This document shows positions 16,330 to 24,322 of a stretch of DNA of 56,250 nucleotides, in pieces. Source of the DNA: Xanthobacteraceae bacterium (lineage in GTDB: Bacteria > Pseudomonadota > Alphaproteobacteria > Rhizobiales > Xanthobacteraceae); the NCBI GenBank assembly GCA_029266425.1, contig JAQSWY010000032.1, forward strand, positions 1-56,250, read 5' to 3'. A program made the translations under genes and the position numbers. The notes beneath the pieces were generated by a model. It did no database searches and was not told the origin of the DNA. It worked only from the letters and a program-made list of their open reading frames with translations. How positions within the stretch are numbered: the first letter of the stretch is position 1; the number at the start of each line of letters is the position of its first letter.

Positions 16330-17232
16330 TCACGCCGCCTCGCGCACCCGGAGCTGCTCGATGGCATCGAGGATAACGGCGGAGACGCGGGCGCGCTCCT
16401 CGCCTTCCAGCGGCAGGCGCGGGGCGCGGACCCATTCGGGAGCGCCGTAGACGTGGTGCTCCGCGAGCTTGATGTATTGCACCAGCTTCACATGGGTATC
16501 GAGATGGAACGCCGGGGTGAGCAGCCGATAGAGCGGGCGGGCCTCGTCGAAGCGGCCGGCGCGGCACAGGTTGAAAAGCTGCACGCATTCTGCCGGCCAG
16601 GCGTTCGTCATGCCTGACACCCAGCCGGTGACGCCGAGCGCCACGCTCTCCAGGATCAGGTCGTCCACCCCGCAGAACACCGAGAAGCGGTCGCCGCAGG
16701 CATTGTAGATGTCGGTGACCCGGCGGATGTCGCCGCTCTCCTCCTTGACGCAGACGATCTCCGGCGTGTCGGCGAGCTGCTCCAGTATGTCCGGCGTCGC
16801 GTCCACGCCATAGGCGATGGGATTGTTGTAGATCATGATCGGTAGGCCGGAGGCGGCCGCGAGGTCCTTGTACCACCGCACCGTCTCGAGCTTGTCGCTC
16901 TTGTAGGCGATGGAGGGGAAAGCCATCAGCCCCTCGGCGCCCAGCTTCTCATAGGCGCGCGCAGCCTCGGCCGCCGAACGGGAGGAGACTTCCGCAAGTC
17001 CGCTCAGCATGGGCACGCGGCCGGCGATCGCCTCTTTGGCAGCCGTCAGCAACTGGGCGCGTTCGTCCATGGAAAGCGAGGCGTTCTCGCCCAGCATGGG
17101 CAGCAGGATTACCCCCGACACCCCGCTGACGATCAGCCGGTCCACGCTGTGCTGAAGCGCGGGAAGGTCCAGCGCCCCGTCCTGCTTCAGCTTGGTCGTC
17201 ACTGCCGGGAATACGCCGCGCCAGATGGTCAT
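16330..17232 (-). CDS. Dihydrodipicolinate synthase (DapA)/NAL-family lyase
   Basis: 300 residues, a TIM barrel of the Schiff-base class I aldolase superfamily. The catalytic Tyr lies in IYNNPIAYG and the Schiff-base Lys in IVCVKEESGD. The usual GTTGE phosphate-side loop of true DapA reads MLGENASL, so housekeeping lysine synthesis is unlikely; a catabolic lyase or dehydratase (for example of a keto-acid or hydroxyproline-type intermediate) fits better. It is divergent from a FadR-type regulator and a TRAP transporter, the probable uptake system for its substrate. Confidence 0.85.
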   Translation of the reverse strand: MTIWRGVFPAVTTKLKQDGALDLPALQHSVDRLIVSGVSGVILLPMLGENASLSMDERAQLLTAAKEAIAGRVPMLSGLAEVSSRSAAEAARAYEKLGAEGLMAFPSIAYKSDKLETVRWYKDLAAASGLPIMIYNNPIAYGVDATPDILEQLADTPEIVCVKEESGDIRRVTDIYNACGDRFSVFCGVDDLILESVALGVTGWVSGMTNAWPAECVQLFNLCRAGRFDEARPLYRLLTPAFHLDTHVKLVQYIKLAEHHVYGAPEWVRAPRLPLEGEERARVSAVILDAIEQLRVREAA

Positions 17233-17247
17233 GAAAGCCGCCTCTGA

Positions 17248-17264
17248 TTGAATACAATATTCAA
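17248..17264. promoter_or_regulatory. Palindromic operator 1 of the FadR-type regulator
   Basis: TTGAATA-CAA-TATTCAA is a perfect 7-bp inverted repeat, 16 bases upstream of the DHDPS-family start codon. It shares its core with the second palindrome at 17369-17383. Confidence 0.65.
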
Positions 17265-17368
17265 GCTAGCATCACTCATTCCGAGCTGGCAAGCGAGGAA
17301 CGCTGCGTAATTCGACGCCAATGGACGGTTAAAATCAATGCTTGATCAGGCCCGCAGAGCCGTGCAAC

Positions 17369-17383
17369 TGAATATCGTATTCA
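17369..17383. promoter_or_regulatory. Palindromic operator 2 of the FadR-type regulator
   Basis: TGAATA-TCG-TATTCA is a perfect 6-bp inverted repeat just upstream of the GTG at 17398 that I take as the regulator start. The same core is found in operator 1, so both divergent transcripts would be controlled by the same protein. Confidence 0.65.
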
Positions 17384-17397
17384 ATCGGAGCGCGACT

Positions 17398-18063
17398 GTG
17401 GGGAAGCTGGGCAGGCAGTCTCTTACCGACCAGATCGTTGGCGAGGTGCGGCAGCGGATCATTTCCGGCCAGCTCCCGGCCGGCACGCCGCTGCGCCAGG
17501 AGAAGCTCGCCGCCGAGCTCGGCGTCTCCCGGGTCCCGCTGCGCGAGGCCATCCGCCAGCTCGAGGCGGAGGGGCTCGTCGTCTCCGAAGTCCACAAGGG
17601 TACGGTCGTCTCCTCCCTCTCACTGGCTGAGCTGCAGGAGATGTTCGAGATCCGGGTGCAGCTCGAGAGCTGGCTGTTCGGTCTCGCCATCCCGAGCATG
17701 ACCGAGGCCGACTTCGCCCTTGCCGAGGCGGTGATCGCGGAGAGCGCGGCGAGCGGGGTGGACAGCTGGGGCGAATTCAACTGGCGCTTTCATTCGGCGC
17801 TGCTCGGCGCCTCCAGGCGGCCTGTCGCACTGAAGCTGCTGAAGACGGTCCACGACAATGCGACCCGCTACGTGAATCTCCAGCTCGCCGTGGTGGCGGA
17901 CGTGGAGCACGAGCTGGTGGACCACCGCAACCTCCTCGCCTTCGCTCGCCTGGGAGACGTGGAGGGCGGCGTTCGCCTGCTGCGAAGGCATATCGAGCGG
18001 GTCGCGGACAACCTGGCTCTGTCCATCGGCGAGAGCCGGAAAGCCCCGCCGAACGTGGCGTGA
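17398..18063 (+). CDS. GntR-family transcriptional regulator, FadR/FCD type
   Basis: About 221 residues. The winged helix is LTDQIVGEVRQRIISGQLPAG ... EKLAAELGVSRVPLREAIRQLEAEGLV, then an FCD all-helical effector domain with metal-ligand-like residues (WRFHSALLGASRR and a later DHRNLL). I start at GTG 17398, which has CGGAG upstream. An ATG at 17338 would put a palindromic operator (17369-17383) inside the gene. It overlaps the TRAP small subunit gene by 4 bases and probably represses or activates the TRAP and lyase genes. Confidence 0.87.
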   Translation: MGKLGRQSLTDQIVGEVRQRIISGQLPAGTPLRQEKLAAELGVSRVPLREAIRQLEAEGLVVSEVHKGTVVSSLSLAELQEMFEIRVQLESWLFGLAIPSMTEADFALAEAVIAESAASGVDSWGEFNWRFHSALLGASRRPVALKLLKTVHDNATRYVNLQLAVVADVEHELVDHRNLLAFARLGDVEGGVRLLRRHIERVADNLALSIGESRKAPPNVA

Positions 18064-18635
18064 AGCGTCCCAACCCTGGCAGCGGAGAGGCGAAGTTGAG
18101 GACCACCTTCAGGATCATAGATGCGGTGAACCTCATCCTGCGCCACGTGGTGGGAACCATACTGGGCGTCATGGTGATCACGGTCGCCATCCAGATCGGT
18201 GTGCGCTTCGTCCTGCCGCGCTTCGGCATCATGGTTGCCGCGCCCTGGACCGAGGAACTGGCGCGCTACCTCATGGTCTGGGCCATCTTCCTGGGCGCGG
18301 CGGTGGCGACGCGCTCGGGGGCGCTCATCTGCATGGAGTCCCTGCCGGACGCCCTGCCCGCAGGCCTGGGGCATGCGGTGCGCACCTTCGCGCTCCTCAT
18401 CACCATGGCGTTCTTCGGCCTGCTCGTCTGGCTCGGCATCCGGTGGATGCAGTTCGGCTTCGGCGAGACCTCCACCGTCATGTCGCTGCAGATGGCCTGG
18501 GTCTATGCCGCCATGCCGGCGGGCGCGGCCTTTTCCATCGTCAACCTCGCTGCGCTGCTCGTCGAGCGCCACTTTGAGCGCCGCCGCACGGCGCAGGCGC
18601 CGCCGGATGCGGACGCCGCAGCCTCCATCGTCTGA
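18060..18635 (+). CDS. TRAP transporter small permease (DctQ family)
   Basis: 191 residues with four predicted membrane spans. The motif APWTEELARYLMVWAIFLGAA is typical of DctQ. The GTG start overlaps the stop of the regulator gene (GTGA). It pairs with the large permease at 18650 to form the membrane part of a Na+-coupled solute importer. Confidence 0.88.
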   Translation: MKRPNPGSGEAKLRTTFRIIDAVNLILRHVVGTILGVMVITVAIQIGVRFVLPRFGIMVAAPWTEELARYLMVWAIFLGAAVATRSGALICMESLPDALPAGLGHAVRTFALLITMAFFGLLVWLGIRWMQFGFGETSTVMSLQMAWVYAAMPAGAAFSIVNLAALLVERHFERRRTAQAPPDADAAASIV

Positions 18636-18649
18636 CCGGAGACAAGACC

Positions 18650-19918
18650 ATGACCCTCCTCTTCGGCACCATGGCGCTGACCCTCGCCCTTTCGGTCCCC
18701 ATCTTCGCGGTCATGGGCATCTCGGCGGTGGTGGCGCTGATGGAGCGCGGCGTGAACCTCATCGCCGTGCCGCAGACCGTGTTCGAATCCCTCGATTCCT
18801 TCGCGCTCCTCGCCATCCCGTTCTATGTGCTCGCCGGCAACATCATGAAGGCGGGCGGCATCTCGAACCGGCTCATCGGGCTGGCCAGCGCCCTGCTGGG
18901 GTGGATCCGCGGCGGGGTGGGCGCCTCCGCCATCCTCACCTGCATGTTCTTCTCCACCATTTCCGGATCCTCCTCCGCCACCACCGCGGCGGTGGGCTCC
19001 ACCATGATCCCGGCCATGGTAGGCAAGGGCTACCCCAAGCGCTTCGCCGCCGCGACCGTGGCGGTGGGCGGAGAGCTGGGTGCCATCATCCCGCCCTCGC
19101 TGCCCATGGTGATCTACGGTCTGGTGGCGAACGTCTCCATCGGCGGCCTGTTCATCGCCGGCATCCTGCCGGGCATCTTCATCGGCCTCACCCTCATCCT
19201 CACCATCTGCATCGTCGCCAAGCTCAACGACTTCGACCGCACCAAGCCGGTCTCGCTCATGGCCTGGGCGCGGGAGGTGTGGGTGACGGGGCGGGAATCC
19301 GCGCTCGCCTTGCTCATGCCGGTGATCATTCTGGGGGGCATCTATTCCGGCGCCTTCACCGCCACCGAGGCCTCGGTGGTGGCGGTGATCTATGGCTTCA
19401 TCGTCGGATACTTCGTCTATGGCGAGATCACGCTCAGGGATATCGTCAAGATCCTGAACGACAGCGCGGTGATGACCGGCATGGTGATGCTCATCGTCGC
19501 CTTCGCGGCCCTGTTCGGCCACGCCATGACCCTCAACCGCATCCCGCATTATTTCGGCGAGCTGGTGGCCCGGGTGGCGGGCGATCCCATCACTTTCATG
19601 CTGCTGGTGAACGTCCTGCTGTTCGTGGTCGGCACCTTCATGGAGGCGCTCGCCACCATCCTCATCCTCGGGCCCATCCTCACGCCCATCGCCATCCAAT
19701 ATGGCATCGACCCGGTGCATTTCGGGCTGGTCATGATCGTCAACATCGCCATCGGCATGGTGACGCCGCCGGTGGCGATCAACCTCAACATCGCCTCGGA
19801 GATATCCGGCGTCAGCATGGACGAGATGACGAAGCCGGTCCTGATCTTCCTCGCGGTGCTCATCATCGACGTCCTGATCATCAGCTACGTGCCCGCTCTG
19901 TCGCTGGCGCTGCTGTGA
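18650..19918 (+). CDS. TRAP transporter large permease (DctM family)
   Basis: 422 residues with about 12 hydrophobic segments. DctM landmarks include IPFYVLAGNIMKAGGISNRL, FFSTISGSSSATTAAVG and GGELGAIIPPSLPMVIYG. It is the cation-coupled transport subunit. It starts 14 bases after the small permease gene. Confidence 0.92.
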   Translation: MTLLFGTMALTLALSVPIFAVMGISAVVALMERGVNLIAVPQTVFESLDSFALLAIPFYVLAGNIMKAGGISNRLIGLASALLGWIRGGVGASAILTCMFFSTISGSSSATTAAVGSTMIPAMVGKGYPKRFAAATVAVGGELGAIIPPSLPMVIYGLVANVSIGGLFIAGILPGIFIGLTLILTICIVAKLNDFDRTKPVSLMAWAREVWVTGRESALALLMPVIILGGIYSGAFTATEASVVAVIYGFIVGYFVYGEITLRDIVKILNDSAVMTGMVMLIVAFAALFGHAMTLNRIPHYFGELVARVAGDPITFMLLVNVLLFVVGTFMEALATILILGPILTPIAIQYGIDPVHFGLVMIVNIAIGMVTPPVAINLNIASEISGVSMDEMTKPVLIFLAVLIIDVLIISYVPALSLALL

Positions 19919-19998
19919 GCCGAAACGCCGGGGCGCGAGCGGCCTCGGCCAAAGAAGCAAAGCCAAAGCTTTACCGAACCAGAGAAGAAACGAGACCT

Positions 19999-20982
19999 AT
20001 GCTGCGAACCGCGCGATACCTGATCTCCTCCGCCTTGCTGCTTGCCGGGACCCTGGCCGCCGAGGCCCAGGCCATCGAACTCAATGCCGGCCATGTGCTC
20101 TCCACGGCGAGCCATTATCACGCGGCCGCGGTCAAGCTTGCCGAACTGGTGGCGGAGAAGTCCAAGAGTCAGATCAAGATCGAGGTCTTCCCCGCCGCCC
20201 AGCTCGGCGGCGAAGTGAAGATGATCCAGTCGGTGCGCACCGGCACGCAGGACATCGTGGTGACCGGCGAGGCACCGCTGGAGAATACGGTGAAGGACTA
20301 TACCGTCTTCTCCTTCCCCTATCTCTTCTCTTCCCTGGAGGACGCCAACAAGACGCTGCAGGGCCCGATCGGCAAGGAGATGCTGGAGCTGCTGCCGCAA
20401 TACGGCATGGTCGGCCTCGGCTTCATCTCGGCGCTGGAGCGCAACACCTTCACCAATGGGCGGGCGATCAGGACGGCCGCCGACATGCAGGGCCTGAAGA
20501 TCCGCGTCATTCCGGGGCCCGGCTATGTGACCGCCTACAAGGCGCTCGGCGCGCAGCCGACCCCCATGGCCTATACCGAGCTCTACATGGCGCTCCAGAA
20601 CGGCACGGTGGACGCCGGAGAGAACTCGCCGGACGTGTTCCTGCAGGACCGCTTCATCGAGGTGTCGAAGACTTTCTCGCTCACCAAGATCATGTACATG
20701 CCGGCGGTGATCATCATCTCGAAGAGCAAGTGGGACAGCTTCACGCCGGAGCAGCAGAAGATCTTCCGCGATGCGGCAGCTGAGGCCGTGGCCTACGCCA
20801 TCGATCACTACAAGAAGGACTATGCGGCGACCCTGGAGACCATCAAGGCAGGTGGCAAGGTACAGATCATCGAGCCCGATCTCGCCTCCTTCCGCACCAC
20901 CGCGCCGGAAGTCTATGCGGCGCTGCTGAAGGAGTTCCCCCAGGCGAAGCCGTGGCTCGACAAGATCAAGGCCGGCCAGTGA
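19999..20982 (+). CDS. TRAP transporter substrate-binding protein (DctP family)
   Basis: 327 residues with a signal peptide (LISSALLLAGTLAAEAQA). The mature part begins IELNAGHVLSTASHYHAAAVKLAELV and contains FPAAQLGGEVKMIQSVRTGT, FPYLFSSLEDA and IPGPGYVTAYKALGAQPTPM. The Arg in LKIRVIPG is the usual carboxylate-binding Arg of DctP proteins, so the ligand is likely an organic acid. Together with the lyase at 16330 this suggests uptake and cleavage of a keto- or sugar-acid (inference). Confidence 0.9.
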   Translation: MLRTARYLISSALLLAGTLAAEAQAIELNAGHVLSTASHYHAAAVKLAELVAEKSKSQIKIEVFPAAQLGGEVKMIQSVRTGTQDIVVTGEAPLENTVKDYTVFSFPYLFSSLEDANKTLQGPIGKEMLELLPQYGMVGLGFISALERNTFTNGRAIRTAADMQGLKIRVIPGPGYVTAYKALGAQPTPMAYTELYMALQNGTVDAGENSPDVFLQDRFIEVSKTFSLTKIMYMPAVIIISKSKWDSFTPEQQKIFRDAAAEAVAYAIDHYKKDYAATLETIKAGGKVQIIEPDLASFRTTAPEVYAALLKEFPQAKPWLDKIKAGQ

Positions 20983-21007
20983 GAGCCGGCGGCGGCCGAT
21001 AGAGCAA

Positions 21008-21096
21008 CCGTCATGGCCGGGCAAAGGCGACCCTAGTCGGTCGCCGTCCGCCAGGAGACGCCGAGGCGACAGCCTCGGCTTGCCCGGCCACGACGA
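21008..21096. repeat. GTCATGGCCGGG-type palindromic repeat, copy B
   Basis: CCGTCATGGCCGGGCAA at the left is matched by TTGCCCGGCCACGACG at the right. Two smaller stems lie between (GGCGACC with GGTCGCC, and GCCGAGG with CCTCGGC). It fills the 235-bp gap between the TRAP genes and the histidine kinase gene; no gene is present. Confidence 0.75.
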
Positions 21097-21217
21097 TCGG
21101 ACGCCCTAGCGCTTCGGCCAGCAGTGAAGCGACCATCAGGCTGCCCACCAGGGCCTTGCCGCGGAACCATTTTCGATTCCAGAACGTTGCGGTGAGTTAC
21201 GCAGAATTCTGGGGCAA

Positions 21218-23152
21218 ATGAGAATGACGTCCGCCCGACACGGCGAAGAGCTCGACCATGACGAGGCGCGCTATCGGCTCCTCGTCGACGCGATTACGGA
21301 CTATGCGGTCTACATGCTCAGCCCATCGGGCATCGTGACGAGCTGGAACAAGGGAGCCGAACGCTTCAAGGGGTATGAGGCGGCGGAGATCCTCGGGGAG
21401 CATTTCTCGCGCTTCTACACCGAGGAGGACCGCGCCGCCGGCCTGCCGCAGAAGGCGCTCGCCGCCGCCGCGGCCGGGCGCTTCGAGAACGAAGGCTGGC
21501 GGGTTCGCAAGGACGGTGCGCGTTTCTGGGCGCACGTCATCATCGACCCGATCACCGGCCCCCATGGCGACCTCATCGGCTTCGCCAAGGTCACCCGCGA
21601 CCTGACCGAGCGGCGGCGCGCCGAGGAGGAGCTCCGGCGCAGCCAGGAGCAGTTCCGCCTGCTGGTCGAGGGCGTGACCGACTACGCCATCTTCATGCTG
21701 AACCCCGACGGCATCGTCACCAACTGGAATACCGGCGCCCAGCGCATCAAGGGCTATGCCGCCTCGGAAATCGTCGGGCAGCACTTCTCCCGATTCTATA
21801 CGGAGGAAGACCGCGCGAGGGGCGAGCCGCAGCGCGGCCTCGCCATCGCCACTGCGGAGGGCCGGTTCGAGAAGGAAGGCGTGCGCGTCCGCAAGGATGG
21901 CGGCCGCTTCATCGCCCATGTCGTCATCGATGCCATTCGCGACCGGTCCGGCACCCTGCTGGGCTTCGCCAAGGTGACCCGCGACATCACCGAGAAGGTC
22001 GAGACCCAGCGCTCGCTCGACCAGGCACGCGAGGCATTGGTCCAGTCGCAGAAGCTGGAGGCGATCGGCCAGCTCACCGGCGGCGTCGCCCATGATTTCA
22101 ACAATCTCCTGATGGCCATCCTCGGCAGCCTGGAACTGACACGCCGGCGGCTGCCGAGGGATTCCAGCGTCCTGCCGCTGATCGAGAATGCCGAACATGC
22201 CGCCCAGCGTGGCGGCGCGCTGATCCAGCGCATGCTGCTGTTCGCGCGCGGGCAGCAGATGGAGCGCAAGCCGACCGACGTCCTCGAGCTGGTGCGCGGC
22301 ATGACCGAGCTGCTGCAGCGCTCAATCGGCCCGCACATCATGATCCGCACCGATTTCCCGCTGTCCTTGCCCAAGGCCAACACCGACCCGAACCATCTGG
22401 AGGCGGCCCTTTTGAACCTCGCGGTAAATGCCCGGGATGCGATGCCGGGGGGCGGCACGATCACGATCGCCGGGCGCACCGAAAAGGTGCGCGACAATGA
22501 TGTGCGCGGGCTCGCGCGCGGGACCTATGTCTGCATCTCGCTCGCCGACACCGGCACCGGCATGGACGAGCGCACGCTCGCCCGCGCCACCGAACCGTTC
22601 TTCTCGACCAAGGGTCCGGGCAAGGGCACCGGGCTGGGCCTCTCCATGGTGCACGGCATTGCCGAGCAGTCCGACGGCAAGCTGGTCCTGAAGAGCGAGC
22701 TCGGCCGTGGCACCACCGCGGAGGTCTGGCTGCGGATCGCGAATGGCGAGGGCGAGCTCGATCCCGCGCATCCCGAAGATGCGGCATGGAGGCCGAGCGC
22801 CGGGCCCGGGATGAACATCATCGCGGTGGATGACGACCTGCTGGTGCTGATGAACACGGTGGCCATGCTCGAAGAGCTCGGACACACGGTGTTCTCCGCG
22901 ACGTCGGGCGCGCAGGCGCTGGACATATTGCGGCGCGAGCCCTCCATCGACGTGATCGTGACCGACCAGGCGATGCCGCGCATGACCGGCACCGAGCTTG
23001 CGCGCGCCGCCCGCGCGGAGCGGAGCGATGTCCGCATATTGATAGCGACCGGCTATGCCGACCTGCCCACGGTGCGGGAGGAGATCGCCCTGATCAACAA
23101 GCCCTTCAGCCTCAGGGAATTGCAGAAGGCGATGGATGGGTTGAGGGGTTAA
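21218..23152 (+). CDS. Hybrid sensor histidine kinase: PAS-PAS-HisKA-HATPase-receiver
   Basis: 644 residues, no membrane segment, so a cytosolic sensor. Two PAS domains (about 15-130 and 145-265) are close copies: both hold HFSRFYTEEDRA and FAKVTRD. The dimerisation helix has GGVAHDFNNLL with phospho-acceptor His292. The ATPase part has NLAVNARDAMPGGG (N box), ADTGTGMDE and GKGTGLGLSMVHG. The C-terminal receiver has IIAVDDDLLVLM, phospho-acceptor Asp583 in VTDQAMPRM and the Lys of INKPF. A haem, flavin or redox input is possible for the PAS pair but no ligand residue is diagnostic. No response regulator is adjacent. Confidence 0.92.
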   Translation: MRMTSARHGEELDHDEARYRLLVDAITDYAVYMLSPSGIVTSWNKGAERFKGYEAAEILGEHFSRFYTEEDRAAGLPQKALAAAAAGRFENEGWRVRKDGARFWAHVIIDPITGPHGDLIGFAKVTRDLTERRRAEEELRRSQEQFRLLVEGVTDYAIFMLNPDGIVTNWNTGAQRIKGYAASEIVGQHFSRFYTEEDRARGEPQRGLAIATAEGRFEKEGVRVRKDGGRFIAHVVIDAIRDRSGTLLGFAKVTRDITEKVETQRSLDQAREALVQSQKLEAIGQLTGGVAHDFNNLLMAILGSLELTRRRLPRDSSVLPLIENAEHAAQRGGALIQRMLLFARGQQMERKPTDVLELVRGMTELLQRSIGPHIMIRTDFPLSLPKANTDPNHLEAALLNLAVNARDAMPGGGTITIAGRTEKVRDNDVRGLARGTYVCISLADTGTGMDERTLARATEPFFSTKGPGKGTGLGLSMVHGIAEQSDGKLVLKSELGRGTTAEVWLRIANGEGELDPAHPEDAAWRPSAGPGMNIIAVDDDLLVLMNTVAMLEELGHTVFSATSGAQALDILRREPSIDVIVTDQAMPRMTGTELARAARAERSDVRILIATGYADLPTVREEIALINKPFSLRELQKAMDGLRG

Positions 23153-23170
23153 CTCGGCCCCGACTCGGCG

Positions 23171-23184
23171 ACCTCATCCTGAGG
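23171..23184. repeat. Half-site of the CTCATCCTGAGG-type repeat
   Basis: ACCTCATCCTGAGG matches the arm of the full repeats at 228-345 and 41692-41814; no second arm is found nearby, so it is a remnant. Confidence 0.6.
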
Positions 23185-23208
23185 GGATGGCAATGGCGTA
23201 GTGCGCGA

Positions 23209-23322
23209 ACCCCCCTCTCCCTGTGGGGGAGAGGGCGGGGGTGAGGGGCTCAACGGCTCCGCAATCTTGCTCCCCCCTCACCGACCCGCTTCGCGGGCCA
23301 CCTCTCCGCATCGGGGAGAGGG
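23209..23322. repeat. CCCCTCTCC / GGAGAGGG palindromic repeat
   Basis: The left arm CCCCCCTCTCCCTG folds on GGGGGAGAGGG and again on the right-hand GGGGAGAGGG near 23313-23322; a central stem is GACCCGCTTCGCGGGCC. This type of repeat is common between genes in Hyphomicrobiales. It fills the gap between the convergent kinase genes and may work as a bidirectional transcript end. Confidence 0.7.
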
Positions 23323-23364
23323 AACTACGGGTGGCTCCGAGGTACGACGTGGTCGGGACATCGA

Positions 23365-24303
23365 TCAAACAAGCCGGAAATCGACTTCCTCGCGATAGGG
23401 CGGATCGGCGCCGACCCGGCCGCAGGTGATGGCGGCGCAGGTCACGGCGAAGCTCAAGGCGCGACCCAGCTCGTCCGCTTCCATGGCGGCAAGCGCGCGC
23501 GCCTCGATGCGGCCGAGCTCGCGCAAGGCGGCGAGCAGCGCACCCTGGAAGCTGTCGCCGGCACCGATGGTGTCGACGAGACGAACCGGCGGCGCCGCGA
23601 CCTCGATCTTGCCGGCTTGGCGATGCCAGGCGGTGACGCCCTGCGCGCCGCGGGTCAGCACCACGAGCGCGGCGCCCCCAGTGAGCAGGGCGGACGCCTT
23701 GTCGTCATGAGCGAGGTCGCCATAGAGGAACTCGAAATCGACATCGGACATGCGCACGATGGTGGCGCGCGCGGCGAATGCCTCCATGCGGCGCACATAG
23801 TCCGCCTTGTCGCGCACCAGCGCCGGCCGGCAATTGGGATCGAACGAGATGGTGGTGACGCCGCGCGCATCCTCCACCAGCGCCAGCGTCTGCGACGAGG
23901 TCGGCTCATGGATCAGCGTGGTCGAGCCGACATGGACGGCGTCGATGGTCGCGAACGGGATGGTGCCGGACGCATAGGTCCAGTGGCGCGCCGCCGAGCT
24001 CTCATCATAGAACGCATAATGCGGCTCACCCTCGACGAAGCGCACGAAGGCGAGCGTGGTCTCGCGGGTGCTGCGCACGGCAAAAGTCAGATCGACATTG
24101 GAGCGCACCGCGTGGTCCGCGATCATGGCGCCGAACAGGTCGGTCGACACCCCGCCGACGAGGCCGGCCGGCGCGTCGAGCCGCGCCATCGCCACCGCGA
24201 CATTGAGGCAAGAGCCGCCGACTGCGGTGACATAGGCGTCGCGCCCATCCGCCGCCTTCACCGGCATGAAATCGATCAGAGCGTCGCCGCAGCTCAGCAG
24301 CAT
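23365..24303 (-). CDS. PfkB-family carbohydrate kinase (fructokinase-like)
   Basis: 312 residues from MLLSCGDALIDFMP. Ribokinase-family motifs are present: GGSCLNVAVAMARLDAPAGLVGGVS near the N-terminus and the anion-hole/catalytic DTIGAGDSFQGALL motif, where the Asp of GAGD is the base. I chose the ATG at 24303 because GAGGA lies upstream; a start at 24330 would overlap the FGGY kinase. It ends the polyol operon and could phosphorylate the ketose (for example fructose) made by the dehydrogenase. Confidence 0.87.
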   Translation of the reverse strand: MLLSCGDALIDFMPVKAADGRDAYVTAVGGSCLNVAVAMARLDAPAGLVGGVSTDLFGAMIADHAVRSNVDLTFAVRSTRETTLAFVRFVEGEPHYAFYDESSAARHWTYASGTIPFATIDAVHVGSTTLIHEPTSSQTLALVEDARGVTTISFDPNCRPALVRDKADYVRRMEAFAARATIVRMSDVDFEFLYGDLAHDDKASALLTGGAALVVLTRGAQGVTAWHRQAGKIEVAAPPVRLVDTIGAGDSFQGALLAALRELGRIEARALAAMEADELGRALSFAVTCAAITCGRVGADPPYREEVDFRLV

Positions 24304-24322
24304 GTCCGGTTTCCTCGACAGT

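Noticed and set aside
18503..19966. 487-codon antisense frame across the TRAP permease genes
   Set aside because: Asp/His/Gly-rich shadow without motifs; the sense strand has full DctQ/DctM motifs.
18199..20982. 927-codon open frame covering all TRAP genes
   Set aside because: It is an artefact: only the last part from 19999 is coding (DctP); the earlier part is a shadow of DctQ and DctM.
23209..23322. CRISPR-like array from the repeated GGGGAGAGGG blocks
   Set aside because: The blocks are inverted, not evenly spaced direct repeats, and there are no spacers or cas genes.
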